The notes: generated from the letters alone by a model not told the origin. A stretch of DNA of 64,000 nt from Pseudohalocynthiibacter aestuariivivens (GCF_011040495.1 NZ_CP049041.1:1-64000), one strand, 5' to 3'. Counted from the first letter of the stretch, positions 1 through 8,332 are shown. Program-made: numbers and translations.

Positions 1-548
1 GAGGTCGAAAGCATCGGACCTTGCGTGGCGGTATGAGACGGCGGAGAGTTGATAGCGTCGTGGGCGAAAAACGATGATGATCTGATCACGGGCCGCCAGA
101 AAACTTTGTGCCTGCCGGGGAGATTTGAACCGCCCCATCAACTTCTCGCGTTTTCGTGTTGGCCTGTGTGATCCTTCGATCCGGTTGTTCAAGCTCTTGT
201 GCGCGCGATGATCTGCGCCCGTTGCCAGGTCCCGGATCGGCCTGAAATAACTGCGCAACTTGTCCGTGATGACGACACGGGGTTCACCGAACCGGTCGAT
301 CAGCCTTGCAAGAAAACGTCTTGCAGCCTTGGCGTTGCGCTGTGGCTGAACGAGAACATCAAGGACGTCGCCGTTCGCGTCGACCGCCCGCCAGAGCCAG
401 TATTTTCTGCCGTTGATTGGGATGACGACCTCATCCAAGTGCCATTTGTCGCCCGCGGCCGGTCTGTCGCGCCTGATGCAATCGGCAAAGTGGCGGCCAA
501 AGCGGTTCACCCATTTTCGGACCGTTTCCCGGCTGACCATCACACCCC
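1..548 (-). pseudogene. IS6-family transposase, C-terminal part (split by an IS21 insertion)
   Basis: Reading the minus strand from 548 leftwards gives an uninterrupted frame typical of IS6/IS26-family DDE transposases. It starts at the motif VSRETVRKWVNRFG. The first Asp is in KWHLDEVVIP, the second in VVITDKLRSY and the Glu in NNRIEGSHRPTRKRE. The frame runs off the left window edge close to the usual length of about 235 residues. The N-terminal 41 codons lie at 2859-2982, beyond an inserted IS21 element. Removing that element and one copy of its target duplication restores the frame exactly (ADRGV joined to MVSRETV). The gene is therefore broken by insertion and not by decay, and must be recent or still restorable. 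Confidence 0.9.
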
Positions 549-600
549 TGTAACCGCCGGATGTAATCTCCCCAAAACCGCCGTTTGAATTTTCCCCAGT
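549..600 (+). repeat. Left terminal repeat of the IS21 element
   Basis: This imperfect inverted repeat matches the right end at 2801-2852. Shared blocks are the outer TGT..ACGCCG/ACCGCCG and two internal TTCCCC/TCCCCAAAA blocks about 20 bp apart, the multi-site end organisation usual for IS21-family elements. Confidence 0.8.
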
Positions 601-702
601 GGTGAGCGTCAGGGGCAATTCCGAACTTCATTTATTCGGAATTGTCGCTGGCGCGGGATGCAAGCCTGATGCCCTGAACGAGGAACTGACAGGGGCAGGC
701 AG

Positions 703-1935
703 GTGAAAGGACTGAGGGAGATCGTTTTGATCCAAGATTTGAAGAAGCAGGGTCTGAGCATATCCGCGATTGCGCGGAAGGTTGGCTCTGATCGGAAGAC
801 CGTGCGGAAGTATCTCGACCGTGGGCTGGAGGCGCCGGTCTACGGCCCGCGCCGGCCGAGGGCGCGCGTGATCGAGCCCTATGAACACTATCTGCAGGAG
901 CGCATTCAGGCATTCCCTGATCTCAGCGGCGCGCGCCTGCTGCGCGAGATCCGGGAGTTGGGGTATGACGGCGGCTATACCGCGGTGACGGACTTCCTGC
1001 GCTTGGCGCGCCCGCCCAAACAGGCACAGTTCGAGCGCCGGTTCGAAACCCCGCCGGGCCAGCAGGCCCAGGTCGATTTTGCCGAGTTCACGGTTGAGTT
1101 CACCGACGAACCCGACGTCGTGCGCAAGGTTTGGCTGTTCTCGATGGTACTCGGGCACAGCCGCTGGCTCTGGGGCCGGTTCGTTGCCAGCCAGAACCTG
1201 CAATCGGTCCTGCGCTGCCACATCGCGGCTTTCTCGGACATGGGGGGTGTGCCCGAGGAAATCCTCTATGACCGGATGAAGACTGCGGTGATCGGCGAGG
1301 ACGAGGCCGGGGTGGTGTCCTACAACGGCTCTCTGGTGGCGCTGCTGAACCATTATGGCGCGGTGCCGCGCGCCTGCCAGCCGTATCGGGCCAAAACCAA
1401 GGGCAAGGTCGAGCGGCCGTTCCGCTATATCAGGCAGGACTTCTTCCTGGCCCGCACCTTCCGGAACATGGACGACCTCAATGTCCAGTTCGACGCCTGG
1501 CGAACCGAGGTGGCCAATCCGCGTGTTCACGCCACTACGCGGTGCGTGGTAGACGAGGCCTTCGCCGAGGAAGTTCACCATCTGAAACAGCTTCCGGCAA
1601 TCCCCTACAGCGCGGTGCTGTCGGTAGAGCGCCGGGTCAGCAAGGACGGGATGATAGCGGTGGGGGGCAACTTCTACTCCGTCCCGGACACCACCCGGCG
1701 CCGGACGCTCGAGGTCCAGCATCACGCCACCGAGTTGCGGATTTACGAGGACGGCCAACTGATCGCCTGCCATCCGGTACTGGAGGGCAAGGCCCGCCGC
1801 CGCGTTGATCCGGCGCATCGCAAGGCATCGCCACCCAGACCATCCCTGTCGCGACCCTCGCAAGGGCTGAGGCGACCGCTTGAGTTCTACGGAGCCGTTG
1901 GCCAGCGCCTGGCGGCCAAGGGGGCACGGTCATGA
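703..1935 (+). CDS. istA: IS21-family transposase IstA
   Basis: This DDE transposase cuts and joins the ends of the IS21 element. The N-terminus (about residues 5-40) holds a helix-turn-helix, with the motif ISAIARKVGSDRKTVRKYL. The RNase-H-like catalytic core has Asp125 in QVDFAEF, Asp190 in ILYDRMKTA and Glu237 in GKVERPF. At 410 aa it is shorter than the roughly 500-aa IstA proteins but in the range of smaller family members. A GTG start is used, preceded by a GGGGCAGG-like ribosome site. Its end overlaps istB by four bases (ATGA), so the two are translationally coupled. All three catalytic residues are present. Confidence 0.95.
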   Translation: MKGLREIVLIQDLKKQGLSISAIARKVGSDRKTVRKYLDRGLEAPVYGPRRPRARVIEPYEHYLQERIQAFPDLSGARLLREIRELGYDGGYTAVTDFLRLARPPKQAQFERRFETPPGQQAQVDFAEFTVEFTDEPDVVRKVWLFSMVLGHSRWLWGRFVASQNLQSVLRCHIAAFSDMGGVPEEILYDRMKTAVIGEDEAGVVSYNGSLVALLNHYGAVPRACQPYRAKTKGKVERPFRYIRQDFFLARTFRNMDDLNVQFDAWRTEVANPRVHATTRCVVDEAFAEEVHHLKQLPAIPYSAVLSVERRVSKDGMIAVGGNFYSVPDTTRRRTLEVQHHATELRIYEDGQLIACHPVLEGKARRRVDPAHRKASPPRPSLSRPSQGLRRPLEFYGAVGQRLAAKGARS

Positions 1936-2774
1936 GCGATCTTCTGGACCGGATCCGCGGCGCCCTCGTCGGGCTGAAGATGCCGCGCGCGCTCGAAGCC
2001 CTCGATCACACGCTGCAGCAACTGGAGAAAGGCGAGATCACCGCGATCGAGGCCATCGACACGCTCCTGAGTGAGGAATACGCGACACGGGAGACGCGCC
2101 GTATCGAGGTGGCCCTGCGCACCGCCAAGCTCCTGCCCGCCAAGACGCTCGAAAGCTTCGACTTCAGCTTCCAGCCGTCGCTCGACCGGGAGCGCATCGC
2201 GGCCCTGGCCCAGCTGGACTTCATCCGCCGAGCCGAGGTTGTCCACTTCCTCGGACCGCCGGGCACCGGCAAGTCGCACCTGGCCACGGCCCTCGGCGTC
2301 GCCGCCGTGAAGGCCGGCAAAAGCGTTTACCGCGCAACACTGGCCGATCTGATCGACGCGCTGAGCCAGGCCGAACGAGAGGGCCGGCTGGCCGAGAAGA
2401 TCCGCTTCTATACCCGGGCCTCACTGCTGATCGTTGACGAGATCGGTTACCTGCCAATCACCACCGGCGGCGCCAACCTGTTCTTCCAGCTCGTCAACGC
2501 CCGTTACGAAAAGGGCGCCATGATCCTCACCTCGAACCGTGGCTTCGCGGAGTGGGGCGAGGTCTTCGGTGACCCGGTCGTCGCGACCGCGCTGCTCGAC
2601 CGGCTGCTGCATCACGCCGTGGTCATCCAGATCGAAGGCGCCAGCTACCGGCTCCGCAGCCATGCCGACCTCATCCCCGAGCATGTCCGCGCCAACGCAC
2701 CCATCATGCCACCTCCGCCGCCAAAGCGGCGCGGGCGGCCGCCAAAAACCAACAACGGAGCCTCAGATCACTGA
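1932..2774 (+). CDS. istB: IS21-family helper ATPase IstB
   Basis: This AAA+ ATPase assists IstA in target DNA capture. The Walker A motif GPPGTGKS is at about residues 108-115, and Walker B lies around 163-170 (LLIVDEIGYL). The protein resembles DnaC in the ATPase core. The length, 280 aa, is slightly above the usual 250-265 because of a basic, proline-rich tail. The start codon overlaps the istA stop. Nothing suggests inactivation. Confidence 0.95.
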   Translation: MSDLLDRIRGALVGLKMPRALEALDHTLQQLEKGEITAIEAIDTLLSEEYATRETRRIEVALRTAKLLPAKTLESFDFSFQPSLDRERIAALAQLDFIRRAEVVHFLGPPGTGKSHLATALGVAAVKAGKSVYRATLADLIDALSQAEREGRLAEKIRFYTRASLLIVDEIGYLPITTGGANLFFQLVNARYEKGAMILTSNRGFAEWGEVFGDPVVATALLDRLLHHAVVIQIEGASYRLRSHADLIPEHVRANAPIMPPPPPKRRGRPPKTNNGASDH

Positions 2775-2800
2775 AACCGGCTGATCACCGGACCCGTGCA

Positions 2801-2852
2801 AGTGGGGAATTTTACTTCGGCACTTTTGGGGATTTTTAAGTCGGCGTTGACA
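2801..2852 (-). repeat. Right terminal repeat of the IS21 element
   Basis: This is the inverted partner of the left end at 549-600, ending in GTTGACA just before the second copy of the CACCCC target duplication. It carries the same two internal TTCCCCA/TCCCCAAAA blocks. Confidence 0.8.
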
Positions 2853-2858
2853 CACCCC

Positions 2859-2982
2859 GATCGGCGAGAAGATCCTCGACATCCGCCGTGCTGAGCGCGA
2901 AGCGATGGTAGACCCAGACGGCATATGCAACGATTTCACGAGGGAAACGGTAGCCTTTCAGGCGCGGCATGGAGGATGGCAT
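2859..2982 (-). pseudogene. IS6-family transposase, N-terminal part
   Basis: The minus strand from ATG at 2982 encodes MPSSMPRLKGYRFPREIVAY and continues through a zinc-free helical region to LADRGV. The frame then meets the target duplication (2853-2858) of the IS21 insertion. It is the 5' part of the gene whose remainder is at 1-548. The usual IS6 terminal repeat (GG..TGTTGCAAA type) was not found between the start codon and the tniA tail at 2985-3083. The left end of this IS6 copy is therefore either divergent or lost. Confidence 0.85.
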
Positions 2983-2984
2983 AT

Positions 2985-3083
2985 TCATACCCAACGCCTA
3001 ACCAAGCGCCGCACCGCAAACAAGTTGGCAATCCCGACACGGGTGATACATCGCGCCCATTGTTCAAGGTGGAGAGATGGTGA
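2985..3083 (+). pseudogene. C-terminal tail of a TniA transposase
   Basis: A short open frame ends in PLFKVERW followed by stop, one base before the TTG start of tniB. Tn5053/Tn402-type TniA proteins characteristically end in an acidic or aromatic ..EEW tail and are followed directly by tniB. I therefore read this as the end of a tniA whose body was displaced by the IS6 element to its left. The assignment rests on the tail motif and the position only, because the catalytic part is missing. Confidence 0.55.
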
Positions 3084-3084
3084 A

Positions 3085-3966
3085 TTGAGGGCAAGGACAA
3101 CTGAGGAAGACGGTCGGATCGCCCTCATTCAATCGGATATCTGGATCGGCTTTCCGCGGGCCGAACAGGTGTTGGACCGCTTGCAGGTTATGATCGAAGC
3201 GCCACGGCAAACCCGTATGCCTAGGCTTCTTGTGCATGGTGCCTCCGGGATCGGCAAGACGATGATCGCCCGAAACCTGTCGCGCAAATACGCACCAGAA
3301 TACGATCCAGCGTCAGGCATCACCCGCACACCGCTGCTGCTGTTGCAAGCGCCGCCCGCACCAGACGAACGGCGGTTCTACCTGCACATCTTGGCCGCCG
3401 TCGGCGCCCCGGCGACGGCACTGAGCGCCCGCGCGCAAAATGTGGCTTCCCTCGAGGTCCGCGTCATCGCGCTCCTGCGCGACCTTGGCCTTCGGATGAT
3501 CATGATCGACGAGGTTCACAACCTCTTGGCCGGGACCCACCGCGAACAGCGCCGCTTTCTCAATGTTCTGCGGTATCTTAGCAATGAACTCGAGGTGTCG
3601 CTGGTCTGCCTCGGGGTCAGCGAGGCCGTTGATGCCATCCGTGGTGATATCCAGCTTGCCAGGCGGCTGGACGAACATCACCTGCCAAACTGGCGCGACG
3701 ATGCCGAGTTCTCGGACATGATCCAGACACTCATCGCGGCAATGCCCCTCGAGAAGAAATCCAATCTGAAGGTCAAGTCACTTAAGCAGATACTTGCGCT
3801 AACCGGTGGGGTGACCTCGCGCATCTTCGCCCTGATCAAGGATCTTTCCATCGACGCCATCGTCACAGGTGATGAATGCATTACTGATGACGCGATCGCA
3901 AAATGGACGCCGGTTTGGTCGCGCCATGCGAACGCCTATCGGCGACTCGAGAAGTCCGGGGTGTGA
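3085..3966 (+). CDS. tniB: TniB-type AAA+ transposition ATPase
   Basis: This TnsC/MuB-like ATPase is the target-selection partner of the TniA transposase in Tn5053/Tn402-type elements. It begins with the typical IALIQSDIWIGFPRAEQ segment. The Walker A motif is HGASGIGKT and Walker B is RMIMIDEVHNLL, followed by arginine-rich sensor regions. A TTG at 3085 was chosen because it follows a GGAG at 3071-3074 and lies one base after the presumed tniA stop. An upstream in-frame ATG at 2905 lies inside the IS6 remnant. The GTG start of tniQ overlaps the stop (GTGA). The gene looks intact, but its tniA partner is not. Confidence 0.85.
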   Translation: MRARTTEEDGRIALIQSDIWIGFPRAEQVLDRLQVMIEAPRQTRMPRLLVHGASGIGKTMIARNLSRKYAPEYDPASGITRTPLLLLQAPPAPDERRFYLHILAAVGAPATALSARAQNVASLEVRVIALLRDLGLRMIMIDEVHNLLAGTHREQRRFLNVLRYLSNELEVSLVCLGVSEAVDAIRGDIQLARRLDEHHLPNWRDDAEFSDMIQTLIAAMPLEKKSNLKVKSLKQILALTGGVTSRIFALIKDLSIDAIVTGDECITDDAIAKWTPVWSRHANAYRRLEKSGV

Positions 3967-4754
3967 AGCCGCACCCGCTGCCGAAAACTGTCGCGCCGCT
4001 GCCAGACGAGTTGTTGTCAGGTTGGTTATCTCGGCTGGCGGCGGCCAACTACTGCGATGACGCGGAACTGTTGGCTCATATCAAAATTGATACCGCGCAT
4101 GGCACCGCCTTGGACTTCAGTGTCGACGCGGCCACGGCGGAGAGGATTGCCAACGCCGCACGAGTCGACCCAGATGTTGTGCGATCGTTGACCTTTCCGG
4201 CAATGACCCCACGAGAAGCCTCGCTGACGGCTCAGATGCCATTCCAGCATTGCGTGCAATGCTCCAGAGAGGGTCTTTCGCTCAGGCATTGGAGGCGGGC
4301 CTGGGCATTTGACTGCCAAGTTTGCGGGACGAGACTTGTGCAGACCCTTGGCAAACCCTGTGAGGAACAAATATCCGGAAAACTGATATTCCGAGCGCGC
4401 CGCGGGGCAGGGATGCTTGAGTGCGCCGCGCGATCGCGCGGCCCCAAGCAACTTCGGCGCGCAATGCGCGCAGTCACCTTTGCCATGTCACTCAAAACCT
4501 TCCGCGGGGATCCGTCGTTCGCTGTCCAGAACCCCAGATCGGAAGTTAGGCTGTTCTGCCTCGCCGCAATCGCCGCCGCTCGATCTCAGCCCTTGGCTAA
4601 GGCAGCCATCGTCAGCAAAAGCATCGACGACTATGCAAGGGTTGCTCTCTTGCGCGCCTTCGAGAAGGAGCCTCGATTGCTTGCCGCGGTTGATCACATC
4701 GCGCAAAGGCGCGCGAAAAGCGCCGGCCCCATGACAGCCGCATCTCACAATTAA
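3963..4754 (+). CDS. tniQ: TniQ family transposition protein
   Basis: TniQ/TnsD-type proteins bridge the target site and the TniB ATPase. The N-terminal family signature is LPDELLSGWLSRLAAANY. A zinc-binding pair of CxxC motifs follows (HCVQCSRE and DCQVCGT, around residues 97-125). The 263-aa length is on the short side, as in Tn402-like TniQ. GTG at 3963 overlaps the tniB stop. The stop codon (4752-4754) lies inside the first end-binding repeat of the transposon's right end, so this gene is the last thing in the element. Confidence 0.85.
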   Translation: MKPHPLPKTVAPLPDELLSGWLSRLAAANYCDDAELLAHIKIDTAHGTALDFSVDAATAERIANAARVDPDVVRSLTFPAMTPREASLTAQMPFQHCVQCSREGLSLRHWRRAWAFDCQVCGTRLVQTLGKPCEEQISGKLIFRARRGAGMLECAARSRGPKQLRRAMRAVTFAMSLKTFRGDPSFAVQNPRSEVRLFCLAAIAAARSQPLAKAAIVSKSIDDYARVALLRAFEKEPRLLAAVDHIAQRRAKSAGPMTAASHN

Positions 4755-4808
4755 GGGCAAAAATTGTCGCCAAACACGTCCCGTCTCAGATTAAAGGGCA
4801 ACGCGACA
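4744..4808 (+). repeat. Right end of a tni-type transposon (two TniA-binding-type repeats)
   Basis: Two copies of a CTCA..TTAAGGGCAA motif occur at 4744-4762 and 4785-4800. The outer copy runs into the terminus ACGCGACA at 4801-4808, whose other strand starts TGTCGCGTTGCCC. The same layout, with the same 40-bp spacing, is found at 28533-28597. Such arrays of short repeats ending in TGT..ACA are typical of Tn7/Tn5053-type transposon ends. The body of the element lies to the left, on the tniQ side. Confidence 0.75.
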
Positions 4809-4836
4809 ATAAGACACTTATTTTCCGGGTTTGGCC

Positions 4837-5715
4837 ATGGTGGATCGAGCAGACATCAACGCCGTCGACGATGCTGCGTGGGAACAGGCGGTCGCGCGGG
4901 AAACTGTGATCCGTCGGCTGGCAAACAAGTCACCGCCGAACCGTGCCGAGTTTCTCAAGGACTGCCGCGATCTTGGTCTCAAGCGCTCCCGCCTGTACGA
5001 GTTGATCTCAGCGTACAAGGCGCGCCCGGTCGCCAGTTCCTTGCTGGCGGCTCAAGTCGGAACACCGACGGGCAGCCGTCGGCTGCCTGACGAGATCGAA
5101 ACGGTGATTTCGGGGGCGATCGAGGAGTTTTACAAGTCCCTCCAGAAGCCGAGCATCAACGCCCTGCAAAAGGAGGTGCGCATGCGGTGCAGTCAGAGGG
5201 GTTTGCGTCCCCCGTGCTGGACCACGCTGCGGGACCGTGTGGCGGCGATAGATCCGGTCGAACTCACAGCGGCGCGTGAGGGCGCCAGAGCCTCTCGCCA
5301 GCGCCATCACCCGGTGCCAGGCAGCTATCAGGTCCAACGGACCTATGAGGTGGTTCAGATCGACCATACGCTGGTGGATGTCATCGTCGTAGATCGAATT
5401 CATCGGAAGCCTTTGCAACGGCCCTGGCTGACGCTCGCCATCGACGTCGCCAGCCGCATGGTGGCAGGGTTTTACCTGACGCTGGAGCCGCCATCGACCT
5501 TGTCGGTGGCACTGGCCATTCAGCACCTGGTGCAGCCCAAATTCGACTGGCTGGAGAGCTTGGGGATCGACGCAGACTGGCCCGCCGAGGGATTGCCGGA
5601 TACCATTCACGTCGACAATGCCAAGGAGTTCCGCTCAAAAGCGATGAAGCGGGGCGCCGAGGAGCACGGGATTTCGCTGCAGTACCGGCCTATAGGTGCG
5701 CCACACTACGCAGGA
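4837..5715 (+). pseudogene. tniA: TniA transposase, 3'-truncated
   Basis: This is a Mu/Tn5053-type DDE transposase. After an N-terminal DNA-binding region come the catalytic segments QIDHTLVDVIVVD (first Asp) and IHVDNAKEF (second Asp). Homology stops just after YRPIGAPHYAG, before the conserved ..IERLIG segment that supplies the catalytic Glu. The remaining frame reads into the 3' end of an opposing aminotransferase gene. About the last 40 percent is missing, so the product cannot be active. ATG at 4837 is 28 bp outside the right transposon end at 4808, so this tniA does not belong to the same copy as tniB/tniQ in the usual order. Confidence 0.88.
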
Positions 5716-5729
5716 CGGCGGCGAGGCGG

Positions 5730-6851
5730 TCAGGCCACCCTCTCGCTGATCTGCGGAACGGCCGCCAGAAACGCATCATTCTCGGCCGCCGTGCCCATGG
5801 TGACGCGCGCCCATGTCTGAAACGGCGCCTCCTGCCAGGCCTTGATCAGGATGCCCGCGCGGCGCAGGCCCTCGGCAAAGTCATGGGCGGGCTGACGCGT
5901 GTCAAAAAAGACGAAATTGGTTTGGCTCGGCGCGCAGGCATAGCCCTTGGCTGCAAGCGCGTCGGCAACCCGCGCGCGTTCGGTCGCGGCATCCTTCAGC
6001 ACGCGGTCCAGGTGGGCGGTATCGGCCAGCGCCTCGATCGCGCCCGCGGCGGCCATCGCGTTGACGCCGAAAGGATTGCGCGTCTTCATCAGCGCGCGGA
6101 TCATCGCGGGCGCGCTGGCGATGCCATATCCAACACGTGCGCCCGCCAGGCCGTAGGCCTTGGAGAAGGTGCGCAGCACGATATGCGGCTTGCCCGATGC
6201 GGCCAGAATGCCGAGCGCGTCAAAGCGGTGCTGCGGGTCGATGAATTCGACATAAGCCTCGTCGAAGCAGATCAACGTCGCGGGGTAGGCGGCGTCCACG
6301 ATGGCGCGGAATTCATCCTCACGGATCGCGGGGCCTGCGGGATTGCTGGGCGACGAGAAGATGAGCAGGCGGGGCGCGCTGCGCAATTCGGCCTTCATCG
6401 CCTCGACCGGAAAGGACCAACCCGGCTCGAAGGGCAGCTTGGTCACCCGCGCGCCGAAGGTCAGCGCGCCGAATTCATGCAGGCCGAAACTGGGGCAGAT
6501 CGTGACGACATGATCACCGGCGCGGATGATGGCCCGAAAAAGCGCGCCGATCAGATCCTCCGAGCCGTTGCCGACGATGATGCAATCGGCCTCGGCCCCC
6601 GTGCTGCGCGCGATGGCGGCGCGCAGGGCGGTGCTCTCCGCATCGGGATAGCGCGCGAGGCCTTCGGCGGCCTCGCGCATCACCTGGGTCGCGCGGGGGG
6701 ACGGGCCAAGGGGGCTTTCGTTGCTGTCCAGCTTTGCCACGCAATCTATGCCATATGCCTCGCGAAACCGGTCCAGGGCGAGGCCGGCGTTATAGTCGGG
6801 CAGATCGCGCACATCCTTGCGGATCAGATCATCGGGGAGGGGTGTGGTCAT
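5730..6851 (-). CDS. Histidinol-phosphate/aromatic aminotransferase-like PLP enzyme
   Basis: This is a fold-type I aminotransferase of the HisC family. The PLP-binding lysine is in TFSKAYGLAGARVGYG, the SNPAGP segment is present, and the Asp-x-Ala-Tyr motif reads DEAYVEF. The start was taken at ATG 6851 because AAGGA lies 8 bases upstream; a TTG 21 bases further out is possible. It follows the FAD dehydrogenase closely on the same strand. HisC-type enzymes act on histidinol phosphate but also on imidazole and aromatic 2-oxo acids. Next to hut genes and a lactate-type dehydrogenase, a role converting imidazolepyruvate to histidine is likely (inference). It is less likely to be the biosynthetic HisC, as no other his gene is present. 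Confidence 0.8.
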   Translation of the reverse strand: MTTPLPDDLIRKDVRDLPDYNAGLALDRFREAYGIDCVAKLDSNESPLGPSPRATQVMREAAEGLARYPDAESTALRAAIARSTGAEADCIIVGNGSEDLIGALFRAIIRAGDHVVTICPSFGLHEFGALTFGARVTKLPFEPGWSFPVEAMKAELRSAPRLLIFSSPSNPAGPAIREDEFRAIVDAAYPATLICFDEAYVEFIDPQHRFDALGILAASGKPHIVLRTFSKAYGLAGARVGYGIASAPAMIRALMKTRNPFGVNAMAAAGAIEALADTAHLDRVLKDAATERARVADALAAKGYACAPSQTNFVFFDTRQPAHDFAEGLRRAGILIKAWQEAPFQTWARVTMGTAAENDAFLAAVPQISERVA

Positions 6852-6868
6852 GGCTGCTGTCCTTGGCG

Positions 6869-8254
6869 TCAAAGATCGAAAATCTTGCCGGGGTTCATGA
6901 TGCCGCCCGGATCCAGCGCGCGCTTGATCCGGCGCATCACGTCCAGCGCGGGGCCGTGTTCGGCGTCGAGGTAAGCCTTCTTGCCCAATCCGACCCCATG
7001 CTCGCCCGTGCAGGTGCCGCCCATGGCGAGGGCCATCGCAATCAGACTGCTGTTGATATGCTGCGCCTCGCGCACCTCATCCGCATCGGCCGGATCATAG
7101 AGCAGCACCAGATGAAAGTTGCCGTCGCCGACATGCCCGACCAGCGGCGCGATGATCGAGGTGGTGGCGATCACCTCCATGATGCCGCTGATACAGGCGG
7201 GCAGTTGCGAGACGGGCACGCAGACGTCGGTGGAAATCCCCTTGATGCCGGGCCTCAGCGCGCGCGCGGCATAAAGCGCGTCGTGGCGGATGCGCCACAG
7301 CTTCGATGCGGCCTCTGCCGTGTCCGCCCCGTCAAAGCGCAGCGCGCCCTCGGCCAGATCGCGCAGGACGCCCATATCATGTGTGACGGCCGCCTCGGAC
7401 CCCGTCAGCTCGATCCAGAGCGTGGGGTGCTCGGGCAGATCAGTGCCGGAATAGGCGTTGATCGCGCGCATCTGGACGGCATCGGCCAGCTCGATCCGGT
7501 TGAGGCTTAGGCCGCATTGCAGGGCGGTGACGACCGTCTCGGTCGCCTCCTCGATGCTGGCGAAACTGCACATCGCGCTTTGCGCCGCCTCGGGGATGCC
7601 GAAAAGGCGCAAGGTGAGTTCGGTGATGATGCCCAGCGTTCCTTCGGATCCGATCATAAGCCGCGTCAGATCATATCCGGCGGAGGATTTGCGCGCCCGC
7701 CCGCCGGTCTTGATGATCTGCCCATCCGGCATGACGACTGTCAGCCCCAAGACCAGATCGCGCATCGAGCCGTAGCGCACTGTCGTCGTGCCCGACGCGC
7801 GCGTTGCAGCTATGCCGCCGAGCGTTGCATGCGCGCCCAGATCGACAGGAAAGAAAAGCCCGGTGTCACGAAGATGCTCGTTCAGCGCCTGCCGCGTGAC
7901 GCCGCAGGCTACGGTGCAATCCATATCCTCGGGGTTGACCGCGATGATCCGGTCCATGCCGGACATGTCGATGCTGATGCCGCCCTGCGGCGCGTGGATC
8001 TGCCCCTCGATCGAGGATCCGGCGCCAAAGGGGATGACCGGCACGCCGTGCGTGTGGGCGGCGCGCAGCACGTCCGCAATGTCTTGGGTCGACTGTGCCA
8101 TGACGACCGCATCGGGCCATTGTGGCGGCAGATGCGACTCGCCGCTGCCGTGATGCGCGCGCGCGGCGCCCGAGGTCAGCAGGCGATCCCCGAACCGTGG
8201 GCGCAGATCATCGAGGGCGGCGGCGAGGCTGTCGGTCAATGCGGGGCTGTCCAT
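6869..8254 (-). CDS. FAD-linked 2-hydroxyacid dehydrogenase (D-lactate/glycolate oxidase type)
   Basis: This is a GlcD/Dld-type flavoprotein oxidising 2-hydroxy acids to 2-oxo acids. The PCMH-type FAD-binding domain (about residues 40-215) contains PFGAGSSIEGQ and IGSEGTLGIITEL. The C-terminal FAD-oxidase domain has HVGDGNFH and CTGEHGVGLGKK. The length of about 461 aa is normal. ATG at 8254 is preferred over an upstream TTG. It lies 17 bp upstream of the aminotransferase on the same strand, so the pair probably works in sequence: hydroxy acid to oxo acid to amino acid. Imidazolelactate would fit the neighbouring hut genes, but the substrate is not visible from sequence. Confidence 0.85.
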   Translation of the reverse strand: MDSPALTDSLAAALDDLRPRFGDRLLTSGAARAHHGSGESHLPPQWPDAVVMAQSTQDIADVLRAAHTHGVPVIPFGAGSSIEGQIHAPQGGISIDMSGMDRIIAVNPEDMDCTVACGVTRQALNEHLRDTGLFFPVDLGAHATLGGIAATRASGTTTVRYGSMRDLVLGLTVVMPDGQIIKTGGRARKSSAGYDLTRLMIGSEGTLGIITELTLRLFGIPEAAQSAMCSFASIEEATETVVTALQCGLSLNRIELADAVQMRAINAYSGTDLPEHPTLWIELTGSEAAVTHDMGVLRDLAEGALRFDGADTAEAASKLWRIRHDALYAARALRPGIKGISTDVCVPVSQLPACISGIMEVIATTSIIAPLVGHVGDGNFHLVLLYDPADADEVREAQHINSSLIAMALAMGGTCTGEHGVGLGKKAYLDAEHGPALDVMRRIKRALDPGGIMNPGKIFDL

Positions 8255-8286
8255 CGGATGTATCAACCTTGGGATCGGATTTGGCT

Positions 8287-8312
8287 GCGGGCCGCCGTTC
8301 AGGGCGGCCCGC
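8287..8312 (-). terminator. Strong stem-loop between binding protein and dehydrogenase genes
   Basis: A perfect 10-bp stem, GCGGGCCGCC at 8287-8296 with GGCGGCCCGC at 8303-8312, encloses a 6-base loop. It is just downstream of the oppA-like stop codon on the minus strand. No T-run follows, so it may protect the upstream message or attenuate, not only terminate. Confidence 0.6.
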
Positions 8313-8332
8313 CATGCTGAAATTCTGCCCGA

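Larger units (their letters stand above)
549..2852 (+). mobile_element. Complete IS21-family insertion sequence
   Basis: This 2304-bp element begins with TG and ends with CA and encodes istA and istB. Its ends are imperfect inverted repeats. The left reads TGTAACCGCCG with TCCCCAAAA further in; the right, on the minus strand, reads TGTCAACGCCG with TCCCCAAAA further in. The target CACCCC is duplicated at 543-548 and 2853-2858. The match extends to CACACCCC if the terminal CA is counted. The target is an IS6-family transposase gene whose frame is restored when the element is removed. Both genes look intact, so the element is probably functional. Confidence 0.92.

Noticed and set aside
703..1863. 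Long open frame on the minus strand opposite istA (628-1863)
   Set aside because: It is a high-GC shadow of istA with His/Arg/Pro-rich low-complexity translation and no family motif, while the plus-strand frame has the full DDE set.
3085..5715. CRISPR-associated transposon (CAST)
   Set aside because: tniB and tniQ are of the short Tn402/Tn5053 type. No cas gene and no repeat-spacer array is visible. The repeats near 4744 and 28358 are transposon end sites.
5730..6851. Biosynthetic hisC
   Set aside because: No other histidine biosynthesis gene is present, and the gene is paired with a hydroxyacid dehydrogenase in a histidine degradation block.
5883..8320. Several long plus-strand frames opposite the aminotransferase and FAD dehydrogenase genes
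   Set aside because: They are GC shadows. The minus-strand frames carry recognised catalytic motifs and proper ribosome sites.
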